Below are positions 34,645 to 42,720 of a stretch of DNA of 64,000 bases, piece by piece (the stretch's first letter is position 1; each line of letters begins with the position of its first letter). The notes under the pieces are model-generated. The model saw only the letters and a list, made by a program, of their open reading frames with translations, was not told the DNA's origin and did not search any database. The stretch comes from JACCWP01 sp963801045 (GTDB taxonomy: Bacteria; Actinomycetota; Actinomycetes; Propionibacteriales; Nocardioidaceae), in NCBI GenBank assembly GCA_963801045.1, contig CAWDDC010000004.1, forward strand, positions 1,426,001 through 1,490,000. The letters run 5' to 3'. A program made the position numbers and the translations under genes.

Positions 34645-35709
34645 TCAGGACTCGGGCCGGGAGCCGAACATGATCTCGTCCCACGTCGGGACCGAGGCGC
34701 GGCCGCGGGCCTTGCGGCGGCGCTGCCGTCCGGTGTCGCTGTCGTCGACGCCGTCGGCGGTCTCGTGCGGGGCAATGTCGTCGCCGACCGCGCGGGCCAG
34801 GGCGTCGACGTCGTCGCCCTCGTTGTCGGGCCCAGCGTCCGGCACCGCGTCGCGCATCGACGGGCGGGAGCTGTCGCGCTTGCCCCGCGCCTTCGGGACG
34901 TCGGCCATCGGCTCCGGTGTGGCGTCGAACGCGAGCTGGTCCCCGGTCGGGTCGACGCTGCGCGGGCGGCGCAGCCGGTCGAGTGCACTGGTACGCGTCC
35001 GGGGCGGGGTTTCGTCCACGGTGGGCTCGTCGACCGCTGCCTCCGCCTGGACCGGGGGAGCCGGCTCCGGCGCCGCGCGGACGACCGGCTGCGGGCTGTG
35101 CACGCGCGGCTCGTCGGGCTCGGGCTCGACCGAGAGCGGCGGCTCGTCGCCCACCAGCCGGCGGGCGGCGTCGTCGTGCGCCACCACGTAGCGGCCGGGC
35201 ACGTCGAACAGGAAGGTGGCGGGCTCGCCGCTGCGGGAGGCCGCGACGGTGACCGACCAGCGGCCGTCGTCGCGACGCCAGGAGTCCCAGCCGGCGCCCT
35301 CGGGGTCGAGACCGCGCCCGCGCAGGTGCTCGTCGACCGCGTCGCCGAGCAGCCGGCCCGGTCCGGAGGCGTGCTTGCGGCGCAGTCCGCTGCGACGCGC
35401 CTGCTGGCACACGTGCTCGCGCTCGGCGAGCACCGGCCCGGCGTAGGCCATCACCCGCTCGACCGACATCTGCGCCACCGCCGCCACGGCCTCGGGCGAC
35501 TCGCCCGCGCGGATACGGGACTGGATGTCGCGGGGGCGCATCGTCGCACTGTCCATGCTGATCTCCACCTGTCCGAGCCGAGCACGGTCACCCCGGGACG
35601 CGGCGCGCAGCCGATCGTCGACGGGCACACGGAACTGCTCACCCGTCTCGCTGCGCAGCAGGACGTAGCGACGGTCGTCGCTCAGTCCGTCGAGAGCGAG
35701 GTCACGCAT
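34645..35709 (-). CDS. sepH: Septation protein SepH (DUF3071)
   Basis: 354 residues. An N-terminal conserved domain (RDLALDGLSDDRRYVLLRSETGEQFRVPVD) includes a helix-turn-helix near residues 55-95 (RPRDIQSRIRAGESPEAVAAV), followed by a long disordered acidic/Pro-rich linker and the C-terminal peptide VPTWDEIMFGSR. This is the layout of Streptomyces SepH, which binds FtsZ directly and promotes its assembly during cell division. The ATG at 35709 has GGGAGG upstream and overlaps the end of the MFS gene by 8 bases. Confidence 0.92.
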   Translation of the reverse strand: MRDLALDGLSDDRRYVLLRSETGEQFRVPVDDRLRAASRGDRARLGQVEISMDSATMRPRDIQSRIRAGESPEAVAAVAQMSVERVMAYAGPVLAEREHVCQQARRSGLRRKHASGPGRLLGDAVDEHLRGRGLDPEGAGWDSWRRDDGRWSVTVAASRSGEPATFLFDVPGRYVVAHDDAARRLVGDEPPLSVEPEPDEPRVHSPQPVVRAAPEPAPPVQAEAAVDEPTVDETPPRTRTSALDRLRRPRSVDPTGDQLAFDATPEPMADVPKARGKRDSSRPSMRDAVPDAGPDNEGDDVDALARAVGDDIAPHETADGVDDSDTGRQRRRKARGRASVPTWDEIMFGSRPES

Positions 35710-36976
35710 CGCGTCGCCTCCCGGAGTCCGCACTGAGGCGTGCGGACGACTCGGGGTCAGTCTGGTCCGCGGCCTCCGGGGTTCCAATCCGGCGCGCCGA
35801 AGCGGGACGGATAGTCCAGGCGAGCACGGCGGCCACCCCGCCACCCACGACGGGCACCCAGAACGACGCCGACGCCCCGGAGGCGTCGACGACGGCGCCC
35901 GTCGCCGCGGCACCCGGTGCGATGCCGACGGCGAGCCCGGTCGTCATCCAGGTCATGCCCTCGGTGAGCCGGGCGGACGGCACCGTCTGCTCCACCAGGG
36001 CCACCGCGGCGATCATGGTCGGAGAGATCGCGAAGCCGGAGCAGAACAGCAGCAGCGCCAGCACCCACGGCGAGCCGGCCAGCGTGGTCGTGGCCATGGT
36101 CACCGTGAGCGCGACTGCGCCCACCCGGAACTGCCACAGCGCGAACCCCGGACGGAGAGTCCCGGTCACGATGCCCGCCAGCAGGCTGCCCACGGCCCAC
36201 ACCGCGAGCATCCAGCCGGCGTCACCGCGGTTGCCGGCCTCGTCGGCGAAGGCGACCGTCGCGACCTCCGCGCCGCCGAACAGCGTGCCCAGCCCGACCG
36301 AGGCCACCGACAGCGGGAGCAGCACCCGCCAGCCCAGCGGCACCCGCGGTGCCGCCGGAGCGTCGCTGCGGGGCCGGCTGGCCGGTGGGGCGGTGGCGCG
36401 CTGCGCCGCCAGCAGCAGTCCGCCGGTGACCCCGAGGACGCCAGCCGCCGCCAGCCCGGCCACCGGGTGCACCACGGTCACCAGCGCGGTCACCAGCACC
36501 GGCCCGGTCATGAAGATGACCTCGTCCATCACCGCCTCGAACGCGAACGCGGTCGGCAGCACCCGTCGTGCCTCGCGCAGCACATGCGCCCACCGGGCCC
36601 GCACCAGCGATCCGAACGGCGGGAAGCTCGCCCCGGACAGCGCCGCGCCGACGTACCAGGTCCCCCGCGGCCAGCCCGCCTCCACGCCGACGCACAGCAC
36701 AGTCATGCCGACAACGAACAGCGCGAGGCTCGGCACCACCACGCGGGCCTGGCCGTGCCGGTCGACGAGCCGGCCGAGGACCGGCTGGAATGCAGCGGCC
36801 GAGAAGATGTGCACCGCCGAGACGATTCCTGCGGTGCCGTACGACCCGGTGCGCACCGACACCAGCAGCACGATGCCCAGCCCCGTCATCGAGATCGGCA
36901 GCCGCGCCACCAGGCCCGCGCCGGAGAAGGCGATCGCCCCGGGTACGGACAGGATGCGGCGATAGGACTGGAACAC
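35702..36976 (-). CDS. MFS transporter
   Basis: 424 residues, 12 predicted transmembrane segments in two halves. It has VLGRLVDRHGQARVVVPSLALFVVG as a motif A variant after TM2 and SARLTEGMTWMTTGLAVGIAPGAAATG near the C-terminal half. It resembles the sugar/drug efflux MFS genes found next to sepH and hemH in other actinobacteria. Substrate unknown. The GTG at 36976 is preferred since the upstream frame is Arg/Pro-rich and non-membrane. It overlaps sepH and is divergent from ferrochelatase. Confidence 0.82.
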   Translation of the reverse strand: MFQSYRRILSVPGAIAFSGAGLVARLPISMTGLGIVLLVSVRTGSYGTAGIVSAVHIFSAAAFQPVLGRLVDRHGQARVVVPSLALFVVGMTVLCVGVEAGWPRGTWYVGAALSGASFPPFGSLVRARWAHVLREARRVLPTAFAFEAVMDEVIFMTGPVLVTALVTVVHPVAGLAAAGVLGVTGGLLLAAQRATAPPASRPRSDAPAAPRVPLGWRVLLPLSVASVGLGTLFGGAEVATVAFADEAGNRGDAGWMLAVWAVGSLLAGIVTGTLRPGFALWQFRVGAVALTVTMATTTLAGSPWVLALLLFCSGFAISPTMIAAVALVEQTVPSARLTEGMTWMTTGLAVGIAPGAAATGAVVDASGASASFWVPVVGGGVAAVLAWTIRPASARRIGTPEAADQTDPESSARLSADSGRRRDA

Positions 36977-37050
36977 TTGGTCTGCTCTCGGAGCGCATGG
37001 ACGCGGCGGGCGATGGCCGGCCACGACAGCGTACGTGTCAGGCTCGTCGC

Positions 37051-38193
37051 ATGGCAGCACCGGACGTCTCGCCCTACGACGCGGTGCTGCTGGTGTCGTT
37101 CGGGGGGCCGGAGGCACCCGACGAGGTGCTGCCCTTCCTGCGCACGGTCACGGCCGGGCGCGGCATCCCCGACGCGCGCCTCGCGGAGGTCGCCGAGCAC
37201 TACCACCGGTTCGGTGGCCGCAGCCCGATCAACGACCAGTGCCGGGCCCTGCTCGCCGCAGTCCGCGCCGATCTCGCCGCCGTCGGTGCCGACCTGCCGG
37301 TCTACTGGGGCAACCGCAACTCGGCGCCCTGGCTGAGCGACACCGTGCGGCAGATGACGACCGACGGCGTCCGCCGGGCCGCCTGCCTGGTCACCAGCGC
37401 GTACTCGTCGTACTCCGGCTGCCGGCAGTACCGGGAGAACCTTTTCGACGCCGTGGTCGACGCCGTCGACACCGTCGGCACCGCGCCGCGGCTCGACCGA
37501 CTGCGGCACTACTTCGACCATCCCGGCTTCGTGCAGCCGTTCGTCGACGGCACGGTCGACGCCCTCGGCCGGCTGCCGTCGGGTGGCGAGGACGCCCGGC
37601 TGGTCTTCGTCACGCACTCGATCCCGCGCGCGATGGACGCCGCCAGTGGCCGGCACGACGCAGACCCGGTCGGCGGCCTGTACCGGCGCCAGCACGCCGA
37701 CGCCGCGGCGCTCGTCGCCGAGGCCGTCGCGGGCCGTACCGGCACCCGGCACCGCTACGACCTCGCGCACTGCTCGCGATCGGGCTCACCGCAGGTGCCG
37801 TGGCTGGAGCCCGACGTCAACGACCACCTCGAGACGCTCGCGGCCGACGGGGTGACGGCTGTGGTGGTGGTGCCCGTCGGGTTCGTGTCCGACCACATGG
37901 AGGTGGTCTACGACCTCGACACCGAGGCGCGCTCCACCGCCGACCGGCTCGGGCTGGCCTTCGAGCGGGTACCCACGCCGGGCGTGGACCCGCGGTTCGT
38001 GTCCCTGGTACGCGACCTGCTGCTCGAACGCGCGGCCGCCGAGCGCGGCGAGCACCCGGCGCGGGTCGGGCCGGGACGGGAGGGCCCGGCCTGGGACGTG
38101 TGCCCGGCCGGCTGCTGTGCCAACCCGCGCGAGGACCGCCCGGCGCTGTGCGGCGGCGACTCACCGGACCCACTGCGCGGGGTGTCGTCGTGA
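37051..38193 (+). CDS. hemH: Coproporphyrin III ferrochelatase, actinobacterial [2Fe-2S] type
   Basis: 380 residues. It inserts Fe2+ into coproporphyrin III (the Gram-positive heme route; often called CpfC). Motifs: LLVSFGGPEAPDEVLPFL, HYHRFGGRSPINDQ, WGNRNSAPWLSDT and the catalytic His region LVFVTHSIPRAM, then SRSGSPQVPWLEPDVNDHLE. The tail holds cysteines (VCPAGCCANPREDRPALC) that ligate a 2Fe-2S cluster in mycobacterial and other actinobacterial enzymes. The stop overlaps the GTG of the inositol monophosphatase gene in the GTGA pattern. Confidence 0.94.
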   Translation: MAAPDVSPYDAVLLVSFGGPEAPDEVLPFLRTVTAGRGIPDARLAEVAEHYHRFGGRSPINDQCRALLAAVRADLAAVGADLPVYWGNRNSAPWLSDTVRQMTTDGVRRAACLVTSAYSSYSGCRQYRENLFDAVVDAVDTVGTAPRLDRLRHYFDHPGFVQPFVDGTVDALGRLPSGGEDARLVFVTHSIPRAMDAASGRHDADPVGGLYRRQHADAAALVAEAVAGRTGTRHRYDLAHCSRSGSPQVPWLEPDVNDHLETLAADGVTAVVVVPVGFVSDHMEVVYDLDTEARSTADRLGLAFERVPTPGVDPRFVSLVRDLLLERAAAERGEHPARVGPGREGPAWDVCPAGCCANPREDRPALCGGDSPDPLRGVSS

Positions 38194-38996
38194 CCGGCGA
38201 GTGGGCGGAGCTCGGCCGGCTCGCCGTCGACGCCGCCACCGAGGCGGCGCAGTGGGTGGCCACGCAACGGCCGCCGGGCCGGGTCACGGTCGCGGCGACC
38301 AAGTCCAGCCCCACCGACGTCGTCACCGAGTTCGACACCGGTGCCGAACGTCTGCTGCGGACCCGGCTGCTCGGGGCCCGCCCCGGCGACGGGATGCTCG
38401 GTGAGGAGGGCGCCAGCGTCGAGTCCTCCAGCGGCGTGGTGTGGGTGGTCGACCCCATCGACGGCACGGTCAACTTCGTCTACGACCACCCGGGCTATGC
38501 CGTCTCGGTGGCGGCCCAGGTCGACGGCCGGTCGGTGGCCGGCGCGGTCGTCGACATCCGTACCCGCACCACGTACTCCGCAGTCCGTGGCGAGGGCGCC
38601 GTGCTGACGGCCGAGGCCCGCGACCCGCTCGCGCTGCAGGTGCCCGAGCCCCCCGAGCTCGCACAGGCGCTGGTGGCGACCGGATTCAGCTACGAGACCG
38701 AGCTGCGGACGGCCCAGGCGCAGGCGGTCGCCGGGCTGCTCGGCGAGGTCCGGGACATCCGTCGGGTGGGCGCGGCATCGCTCGACCTGTGCATGGTCGC
38801 CTCCGGGCAGGTCGACGCGTACCTCGAGCAGGGTCTCAATCGCTGGGACATCGCCGCGGGCGCCCTGGTGGCCGAGGAGGCCGGCGCCGTCGTGGTCGGC
38901 ATCGAGGGCGGCCCACCCGCGCGCCGGATGACGATGGCCGCCGCCCCGGGCCTGCTCGAGCCGCTGCGCGCCGTGGCCGTGCGCTGCGGCTTCTGA
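38190..38996 (+). CDS. Inositol monophosphatase family protein
   Basis: 268 residues. Metal and substrate motifs: FDTGAERLL, LGEEGASVE, WVVDPIDGTVNFVYDHPGYAVSVA (the conserved DPIDGTxNF), GVRESGAASLD-equivalent RRVGAASLDLCMVASGQVDAYLEQGLNRWDIAAG. It removes phosphate from inositol-1-phosphate or related sugar phosphates (SuhB/CysQ family) using Mg2+. It is translationally coupled with ferrochelatase upstream. In mycobacteria such enzymes feed phosphatidylinositol synthesis; the specific role here is unknown. Confidence 0.9.
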   Translation: MTGEWAELGRLAVDAATEAAQWVATQRPPGRVTVAATKSSPTDVVTEFDTGAERLLRTRLLGARPGDGMLGEEGASVESSSGVVWVVDPIDGTVNFVYDHPGYAVSVAAQVDGRSVAGAVVDIRTRTTYSAVRGEGAVLTAEARDPLALQVPEPPELAQALVATGFSYETELRTAQAQAVAGLLGEVRDIRRVGAASLDLCMVASGQVDAYLEQGLNRWDIAAGALVAEEAGAVVVGIEGGPPARRMTMAAAPGLLEPLRAVAVRCGF

Positions 38997-39233
38997 CCGC
39001 CCGCACGGGCGCGGGAATACCTTGCCCTCGGCGAGGGTTTGGCGCCTCGAGGGAGCACGGAGGGTCACGGGCGGATACCCGGTGTGTCACGGATCGCATC
39101 GCTCCGGCGTGTTCGCCGGGTGTAAATGCGGGGGTCATGAGGCACAATCGGCGCCCCCGGGACATCCGGGCCCCTCGGACCGGCGGCTCACCGCCGCCGT
39201 ACACCGCAGCGAGCACGAGGAAACGTCACTGAG

Positions 39234-39536
39234 ATGGCCACCGACTACGACGCCCCACGCAAGACCGACGGCGACGACAGCGCAGAGGACAGCATCGAGG
39301 AGCTGAAGTCGCGTCGCCACGACAAGAACTCCGGCAAGGTCGACGAGGACGAGGTCGAGGCGGCGGAGGCCTTCGAGCTGCCCGGAGCCGACCTGTCCCA
39401 CGAGGAGCTGGCCGTCCAGGTGCTGCCGCGTCAGTCCGACGAATTCACCTGCTCGTCGTGCTTCCTGGTCCACCACCGCAGCCAGCTGGCGGGCGAGCGC
39501 AAGGGCCAGCCGATCTGCCGCGACTGCGCGGCCTGA
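39234..39536 (+). CDS. DUF4193 family protein (C-terminal zinc-ribbon)
   Basis: 100 residues. It has a long acidic N-terminus (TDYDAPRKTDGDDSAEDSIEELK), a middle DEVEAAEAFELPGADLSHEEL, and a C-terminal FTCSSCFLVHHRSQL...ICRDCA, a CxxC...CxxC ribbon that probably binds zinc. This is a strictly actinobacterial conserved family of unknown function, in its usual place before the DUF3093/dut block. The preceding 237-base gap carries GAGGAAACG about 15 bases before the ATG; I see no confident promoter there. Confidence 0.85.
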   Translation: MATDYDAPRKTDGDDSAEDSIEELKSRRHDKNSGKVDEDEVEAAEAFELPGADLSHEELAVQVLPRQSDEFTCSSCFLVHHRSQLAGERKGQPICRDCAA

Positions 39537-39541
39537 CCGCT

Positions 39542-39593
39542 CTCAGTCCTCCAGCTCAGTCGTTCAGCTCAGTCCTTCAGCTCAGTCCTTCAG
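39542..39593 (-). repeat. Four tandem 13-bp repeats including the DUF4235 stop codon
   Basis: Consensus CTGAAGGACTGAG on the minus strand. The unit at 39581-39593 contains the last codons (LKD) and stop of the DUF4235 gene; three further copies follow downstream, the last two with one base changed each. Each copy brings its own TGA in register with the unit. Confidence 0.9.
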
Positions 39594-39959
39594 CGGGTCC
39601 ATGCCCGGAGGCAGGTTGCCGGTCGAGCGCACCCAGTACTCCGCGGTCTTGCGGCTGATCAGGACCTTGGTGAGCTCGGCGGTGACGCCCGACAGCAGCG
39701 CCCAGGTGATGGCTTCCGAGGCCTTCACGTCGGGGTGCTCCGGGTCGTTCGGCGCCTTCCGCTTGGTGGCCAGCCGCCAGGTCGTCTCGGTCAGCCGCAG
39801 CGCGATCACGCCGGCGAGCACGGTCGAGCCCTTGCTGTAGACCTTCCAGAGGCGCTTGCTGCCCTTCTTGCGCGTCGGCTCGGCCCCGACGGTCTCGGCC
39901 GTCGCGATCGGGTCGTCGGACTGCTCGATCAGTCGGTCGGCCTTCTTCGTACGCGCCAC
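39582..39959 (-). CDS. DUF4235 family protein
   Basis: 125 residues. The first 40 residues are basic and polar; the core LWKVYSKGSTVLAGVIALRLTETTWRLATKRKAP, then SEAITWALLSGVTAELTKVLISRKTAEYW, matches the actinobacterial DUF4235 pattern of two long helical segments with weak membrane character. Function unknown. The GTG at 39959 is 4 bases after the DUF3093 stop; an alternative ATG at 39977 would overlap DUF3093 by 14 bases and add six residues. Its 3' end is duplicated in a repeat tract. Confidence 0.75.
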   Translation of the reverse strand: MARTKKADRLIEQSDDPIATAETVGAEPTRKKGSKRLWKVYSKGSTVLAGVIALRLTETTWRLATKRKAPNDPEHPDVKASEAITWALLSGVTAELTKVLISRKTAEYWVRSTGNLPPGMDPLKD

Positions 39960-39963
39960 CGGC

Positions 39964-40410
39964 CTATCGTGCCTCATCGCCGCGGGCCGCGCGCGCGGCG
40001 TCGGCGACGCGTTGCGGGTCGCGGGCCGAGACCAGCCAGTACGGCGTGGGGTCGGCCGGGTCGGTGATGTCCACCCGCACCGCCGTCGCCACGTACGGGC
40101 GCAGCAGCAGGAACGCGTTGGCGTCGGCCTCCGGGCCACGCAGCCGCCGGGCCTGCTCCGCGTCGAGCGCCGTCACCGGTCCGCAGTGCCGCAACGGGAC
40201 GTGTGCGCGCCCGGCCACCACCTCGCCGTCACGGACGCCCACCCGCGCCGCGCCGATAAGCAGCAGCGCCGTCACCACGGCCACTGCCGCGAGGGCGGCA
40301 CCGAGCAGCGCCGCCCACAGCGGCGTGGCGACGACGAGCACCAGCCACACCGCGGTGACCAGCACGCCGCCGGCCACCCACCACGACACCGGCGCACGCA
40401 GCGTCTCCAC
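39964..40410 (-). CDS. DUF3093 family membrane protein
   Basis: 148 residues. Two N-terminal transmembrane segments (VSWWVAGGVLVTAVWLVLVVA and LWAALLGAALAAVAVVTALLLI) are followed by a soluble domain ending NAFLLLRPYVATAVRVDITDPADPTPYWLVSARDP, the DUF3093 signature. The family is nearly always divergent from dut, as here (22 bases apart). Function unknown. Confidence 0.88.
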   Translation of the reverse strand: METLRAPVSWWVAGGVLVTAVWLVLVVATPLWAALLGAALAAVAVVTALLLIGAARVGVRDGEVVAGRAHVPLRHCGPVTALDAEQARRLRGPEADANAFLLLRPYVATAVRVDITDPADPTPYWLVSARDPQRVADAARAARGDEAR

Positions 40411-40432
40411 GCCGACAGACTAGGGTCGCCGG

Positions 40433-40921
40433 GTGGTCGAGACCCCCGACGGGCCGCGGGTCCTGGTGACCAGACTGGACCCCGACGTGCCGTTACCGAC
40501 GTACGCGCATCCGCTGGACGCAGGCGCCGATCTGGTGACCACCGTCGACGTCACCCTGCAGCCGGGGGAACGGGCCATCGTCCCCACCGGCCTCGCCGTC
40601 GCGCTGCCGGTCGGGCACGCCGGCTTCGTGCATCCCCGGTCGGGTCTCGCGGCTCGTGCCGGGTTGTCGATCGTCAACGCGCCCGGCACCATCGACGCCG
40701 GCTATCGCGGCGAGGTCAAGGTGTGCCTGGTCAATCTCGACCCCCGGGAGCCGGTCCGGCTGAGCCGTGGCGACCGGATCGCGCAGCTGGTCGTGCAGCG
40801 GGTCGAGACCGCCACGTTCGTCGAGGCCGAGCGACTTCCGGAGTCGGCACGCGGAGCCGGGGGCTACGGTTCGACCGGGGGTTTCCGTGCGCCCCCGACA
40901 GCCAGCGGGGAGGACGTCTGA
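40433..40921 (+). CDS. dut: dUTP diphosphatase
   Basis: 162 residues of the trimeric dUTPase family, which converts dUTP to dUMP and pyrophosphate, keeping uracil out of DNA. The five motifs are visible: DAGADL (residues 29-34), PRSGLA, GTIDAGYRGEVKV with the catalytic Asp, RGDRIAQLVV, and the C-terminal arm GYGSTGGF. It starts at GTG 40433. The stop overlaps the next ATG (TGATG), so it is coupled with the DUF3710 gene. Confidence 0.95.
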   Translation: MVETPDGPRVLVTRLDPDVPLPTYAHPLDAGADLVTTVDVTLQPGERAIVPTGLAVALPVGHAGFVHPRSGLAARAGLSIVNAPGTIDAGYRGEVKVCLVNLDPREPVRLSRGDRIAQLVVQRVETATFVEAERLPESARGAGGYGSTGGFRAPPTASGEDV

Positions 40922-41619
40922 TGTTCAGCCGTCGCAAGAAGGTGCCCGACGGTCCCGACGGTCCCGACGGTCCCGACGACCTCGACGACCTCGACGACCT
41001 CGACGACGCCGTGGATCCGGACGACGACGCGGGTGCCGAGACACTACGACCGCCGCTGGGTCCTCGTGACGTCGCCGAGGTCGGTGACGACGGCACCGCC
41101 AGGGTCGATCTCGGCGGTCTGCTGGTGGCACCGCCGGAGGGCGTGGAGCTGCGGCTGCAGGCCGACCAGGCCACCGGTGCGGTGCAGTCGGTGATGCTCG
41201 CGATGGAGGGCTCGGCCCTGGAGCTGCGGGTGTTCGCGGCGCCCAAGTCCGGCGGGCTGTGGGACGAGGTACGCCGCGAGATCGTGGCCGAGGCCACCAA
41301 GCAGGGCGGCACCGCCAGCGCGAGCGACGGTCCGCACGGCACCGAGCTGCGGCTCCAGGTGCCGGTAAAGACCCCCGAGGGCAAGTCCGGTCGTCAGCTC
41401 ACCCGCATCGTGGGGGTCGAGGGGCCGCGCTGGTTCCTGCGCGGCACGTACCTCGGGACGGCCGCGGCCGAACCGGATCCCGACGGCCCGCTGGAGCAGG
41501 CGTTCCGGGACGTCGTCGTCGTCCGCGGCCAGCAGGCGATGCCCCCGCGCGAAGCGCTGCCGTTGCGGCTGCCGCCGGATGCGCGCATGCCCCGCCCGGA
41601 GCCGAACGGTTCCGCGTAG
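40921..41619 (+). CDS. DUF3710 family protein
   Basis: 232 residues. An acidic, repeat-rich N-terminus (GPD and LDD triplets, residues about 11-30) precedes a conserved domain: PRDVAEVGDDGTARVDLGGLLV, VMLAMEGSALELRVFAAPKSGGLWDEVR, then GRQLTRIVGVEGPRWFLRGTYLG. This conserved actinobacterial family has no known function and usually follows dut. It is translationally coupled with dut. Confidence 0.87.
   Translation: MFSRRKKVPDGPDGPDGPDDLDDLDDLDDAVDPDDDAGAETLRPPLGPRDVAEVGDDGTARVDLGGLLVAPPEGVELRLQADQATGAVQSVMLAMEGSALELRVFAAPKSGGLWDEVRREIVAEATKQGGTASASDGPHGTELRLQVPVKTPEGKSGRQLTRIVGVEGPRWFLRGTYLGTAAAEPDPDGPLEQAFRDVVVVRGQQAMPPREALPLRLPPDARMPRPEPNGSA
40951..41007 (+). repeat. Two adjacent sets of 9-bp tandem repeats in the DUF3710 gene
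   Basis: GGTCCCGAC occurs three times (40951-40977) and, after one GAC codon, CTCGACGAC occurs three times (40981-41007). They code for (GPD)3 and (LDD)3 in the disordered N-terminus and are likely length-variable. Confidence 0.9.
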
Positions 41620-41629
41620 GCTGGGAGAC

Positions 41630-42004
41630 ATGGACACGACCCAGCGGCGCGGCCTGCTCGGCCGGATGTTCGGTGGGCTGTCCGACAGCACCGGGGCGAT
41701 CGAGGCCGAGGAGCTCAAGCGCGACTCCCGCAAGGCCGGGTGCACGCCGATCGCGAGTCACGGCGACCGCGACATGGTCACGTTGCACGGCTCGCTGAAC
41801 ACGGTGACCCTGCGACCGCGCGGCGGGGTGCTGGCGCTGGAGGCCGAGCTGTACGACGGCAGCGGCAGCGTCACCCTGGTGTGGCTGGGCCGCCGGCAGA
41901 TCGCGGGCATCTCGCCGTCCCGGCAGCTCACCGTGGAGGGGCGGCTCGCGTGCAGCGACGGCCGCCGGGTCCTGTACAACCCGCGCTACGAGCTGACCGC
42001 GTGA
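41630..42004 (+). CDS. OB-fold nucleic acid-binding domain protein
   Basis: 124 residues. After a short basic start (RRGLLGRMFG) there is a Cys-containing linker (SRKAGCTPIASHGDRDMVTLHGSL) and an OB-fold core (VLALEAELYDGSGSVTLVWLGRRQIAGISPSRQLTVEGRL) with the expected glycine and alternating strands. Actinobacterial relatives occur in the same order after dut and DUF3710. No catalytic motif is visible; binding of RNA or DNA is inferred. The ATG at 41630 has GGGAGA 5 bases upstream. The stop overlaps the DUF3159 start (GTGA). Confidence 0.87.
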   Translation: MDTTQRRGLLGRMFGGLSDSTGAIEAEELKRDSRKAGCTPIASHGDRDMVTLHGSLNTVTLRPRGGVLALEAELYDGSGSVTLVWLGRRQIAGISPSRQLTVEGRLACSDGRRVLYNPRYELTA

Positions 42005-42684
42005 GCCAGGGCCCCACCGCGCCGCGACCGACGACCACGCCCACGTACGACACCGTCGAGCAGCTGGTCCGCGGACAGCTGTCGAAAGCGCTCGGCGGGC
42101 GCCGGGGCATGGTCGAAGGCGCCGTCCCCACCGCGGGCTTCACCATCTGCTGGGTCAGCACCCGCGACCTCGAGCTCGCGCTCTGGATCGGCGCCGGACT
42201 CGCGGTGGTCCTCCTGATCGCCCGGGTGCTGCAACGACAGACCGTGCAGTTCGTGTTCAACAGCCTGGTGGGCATCGGGATCGCGGCGCTGTTCGCGTTG
42301 CGCAGCGGCGAGGCACAGGACGCGTTCCTGCCGGGCATCCTCTACAACGCCGCGTACTCCGTGCTGCTGGTCGGATCGGTGCTCGTCCGCTGGCCGATCG
42401 TGGGCTTCCTCATCGGCAGCGTGACCGGTGACGCGACCGCCTGGCGCACCCAGCCCGCGCTGGTGCGGCTGTGCAGCCGGCTGACCCTGCTGCTGGCGCT
42501 GCCCTGCGTGCTGCGGGTGCTGGTGCAGTACCCGCTGTGGCTCGGTGGCGAGGACATGGTCGGCTGGCTCGGCACCGCGAAGATCGCCATGGGCTGGCCG
42601 CTGCAGGTCGCGGTGCTCGCGGCGATGGTGTGGCTGCTCGGCCGTAACAGCACCCCGCTCGAGCAGCGGCCCGCGACCGCCTGA
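42001..42684 (+). CDS. DUF3159 family membrane protein
   Basis: 227 residues, six hydrophobic segments. The family pattern is LGGRRGMVEGAVPTAGFTICWV at the start, VQFVFNSLVGIGIAALFALRSGEAQDAFLPGILYNAAY in the middle and LLLALPCVLRVLVQYPLWL near the end. The role is unknown; in actinobacteria it always lies beside the potassium-transport regulators and dut cluster. It is coupled to the OB-fold gene by a 4-base overlap. Confidence 0.88.
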   Translation: MSQGPTAPRPTTTPTYDTVEQLVRGQLSKALGGRRGMVEGAVPTAGFTICWVSTRDLELALWIGAGLAVVLLIARVLQRQTVQFVFNSLVGIGIAALFALRSGEAQDAFLPGILYNAAYSVLLVGSVLVRWPIVGFLIGSVTGDATAWRTQPALVRLCSRLTLLLALPCVLRVLVQYPLWLGGEDMVGWLGTAKIAMGWPLQVAVLAAMVWLLGRNSTPLEQRPATA

Positions 42685-42720
42685 GGCCGCGCTGGCGGTG
42701 CGGGCCGCGGCGTCCCGTCG

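Noticed and set aside
38997..39233. Candidate promoter (GTGTAA-N17-CACAAT) before DUF4193
   Set aside because: Matches to consensus are too poor to support a call.
39540..39600. Possible CRISPR array at the 13-bp repeats
   Set aside because: Units are directly adjacent with no spacers and too short; no cas genes are near.
42685..42720. Possible terminator between DUF3159 and the HNH gene
   Set aside because: GCCGCG and CGCGGC arms exist but are short and separated by 13 bases; not convincing.
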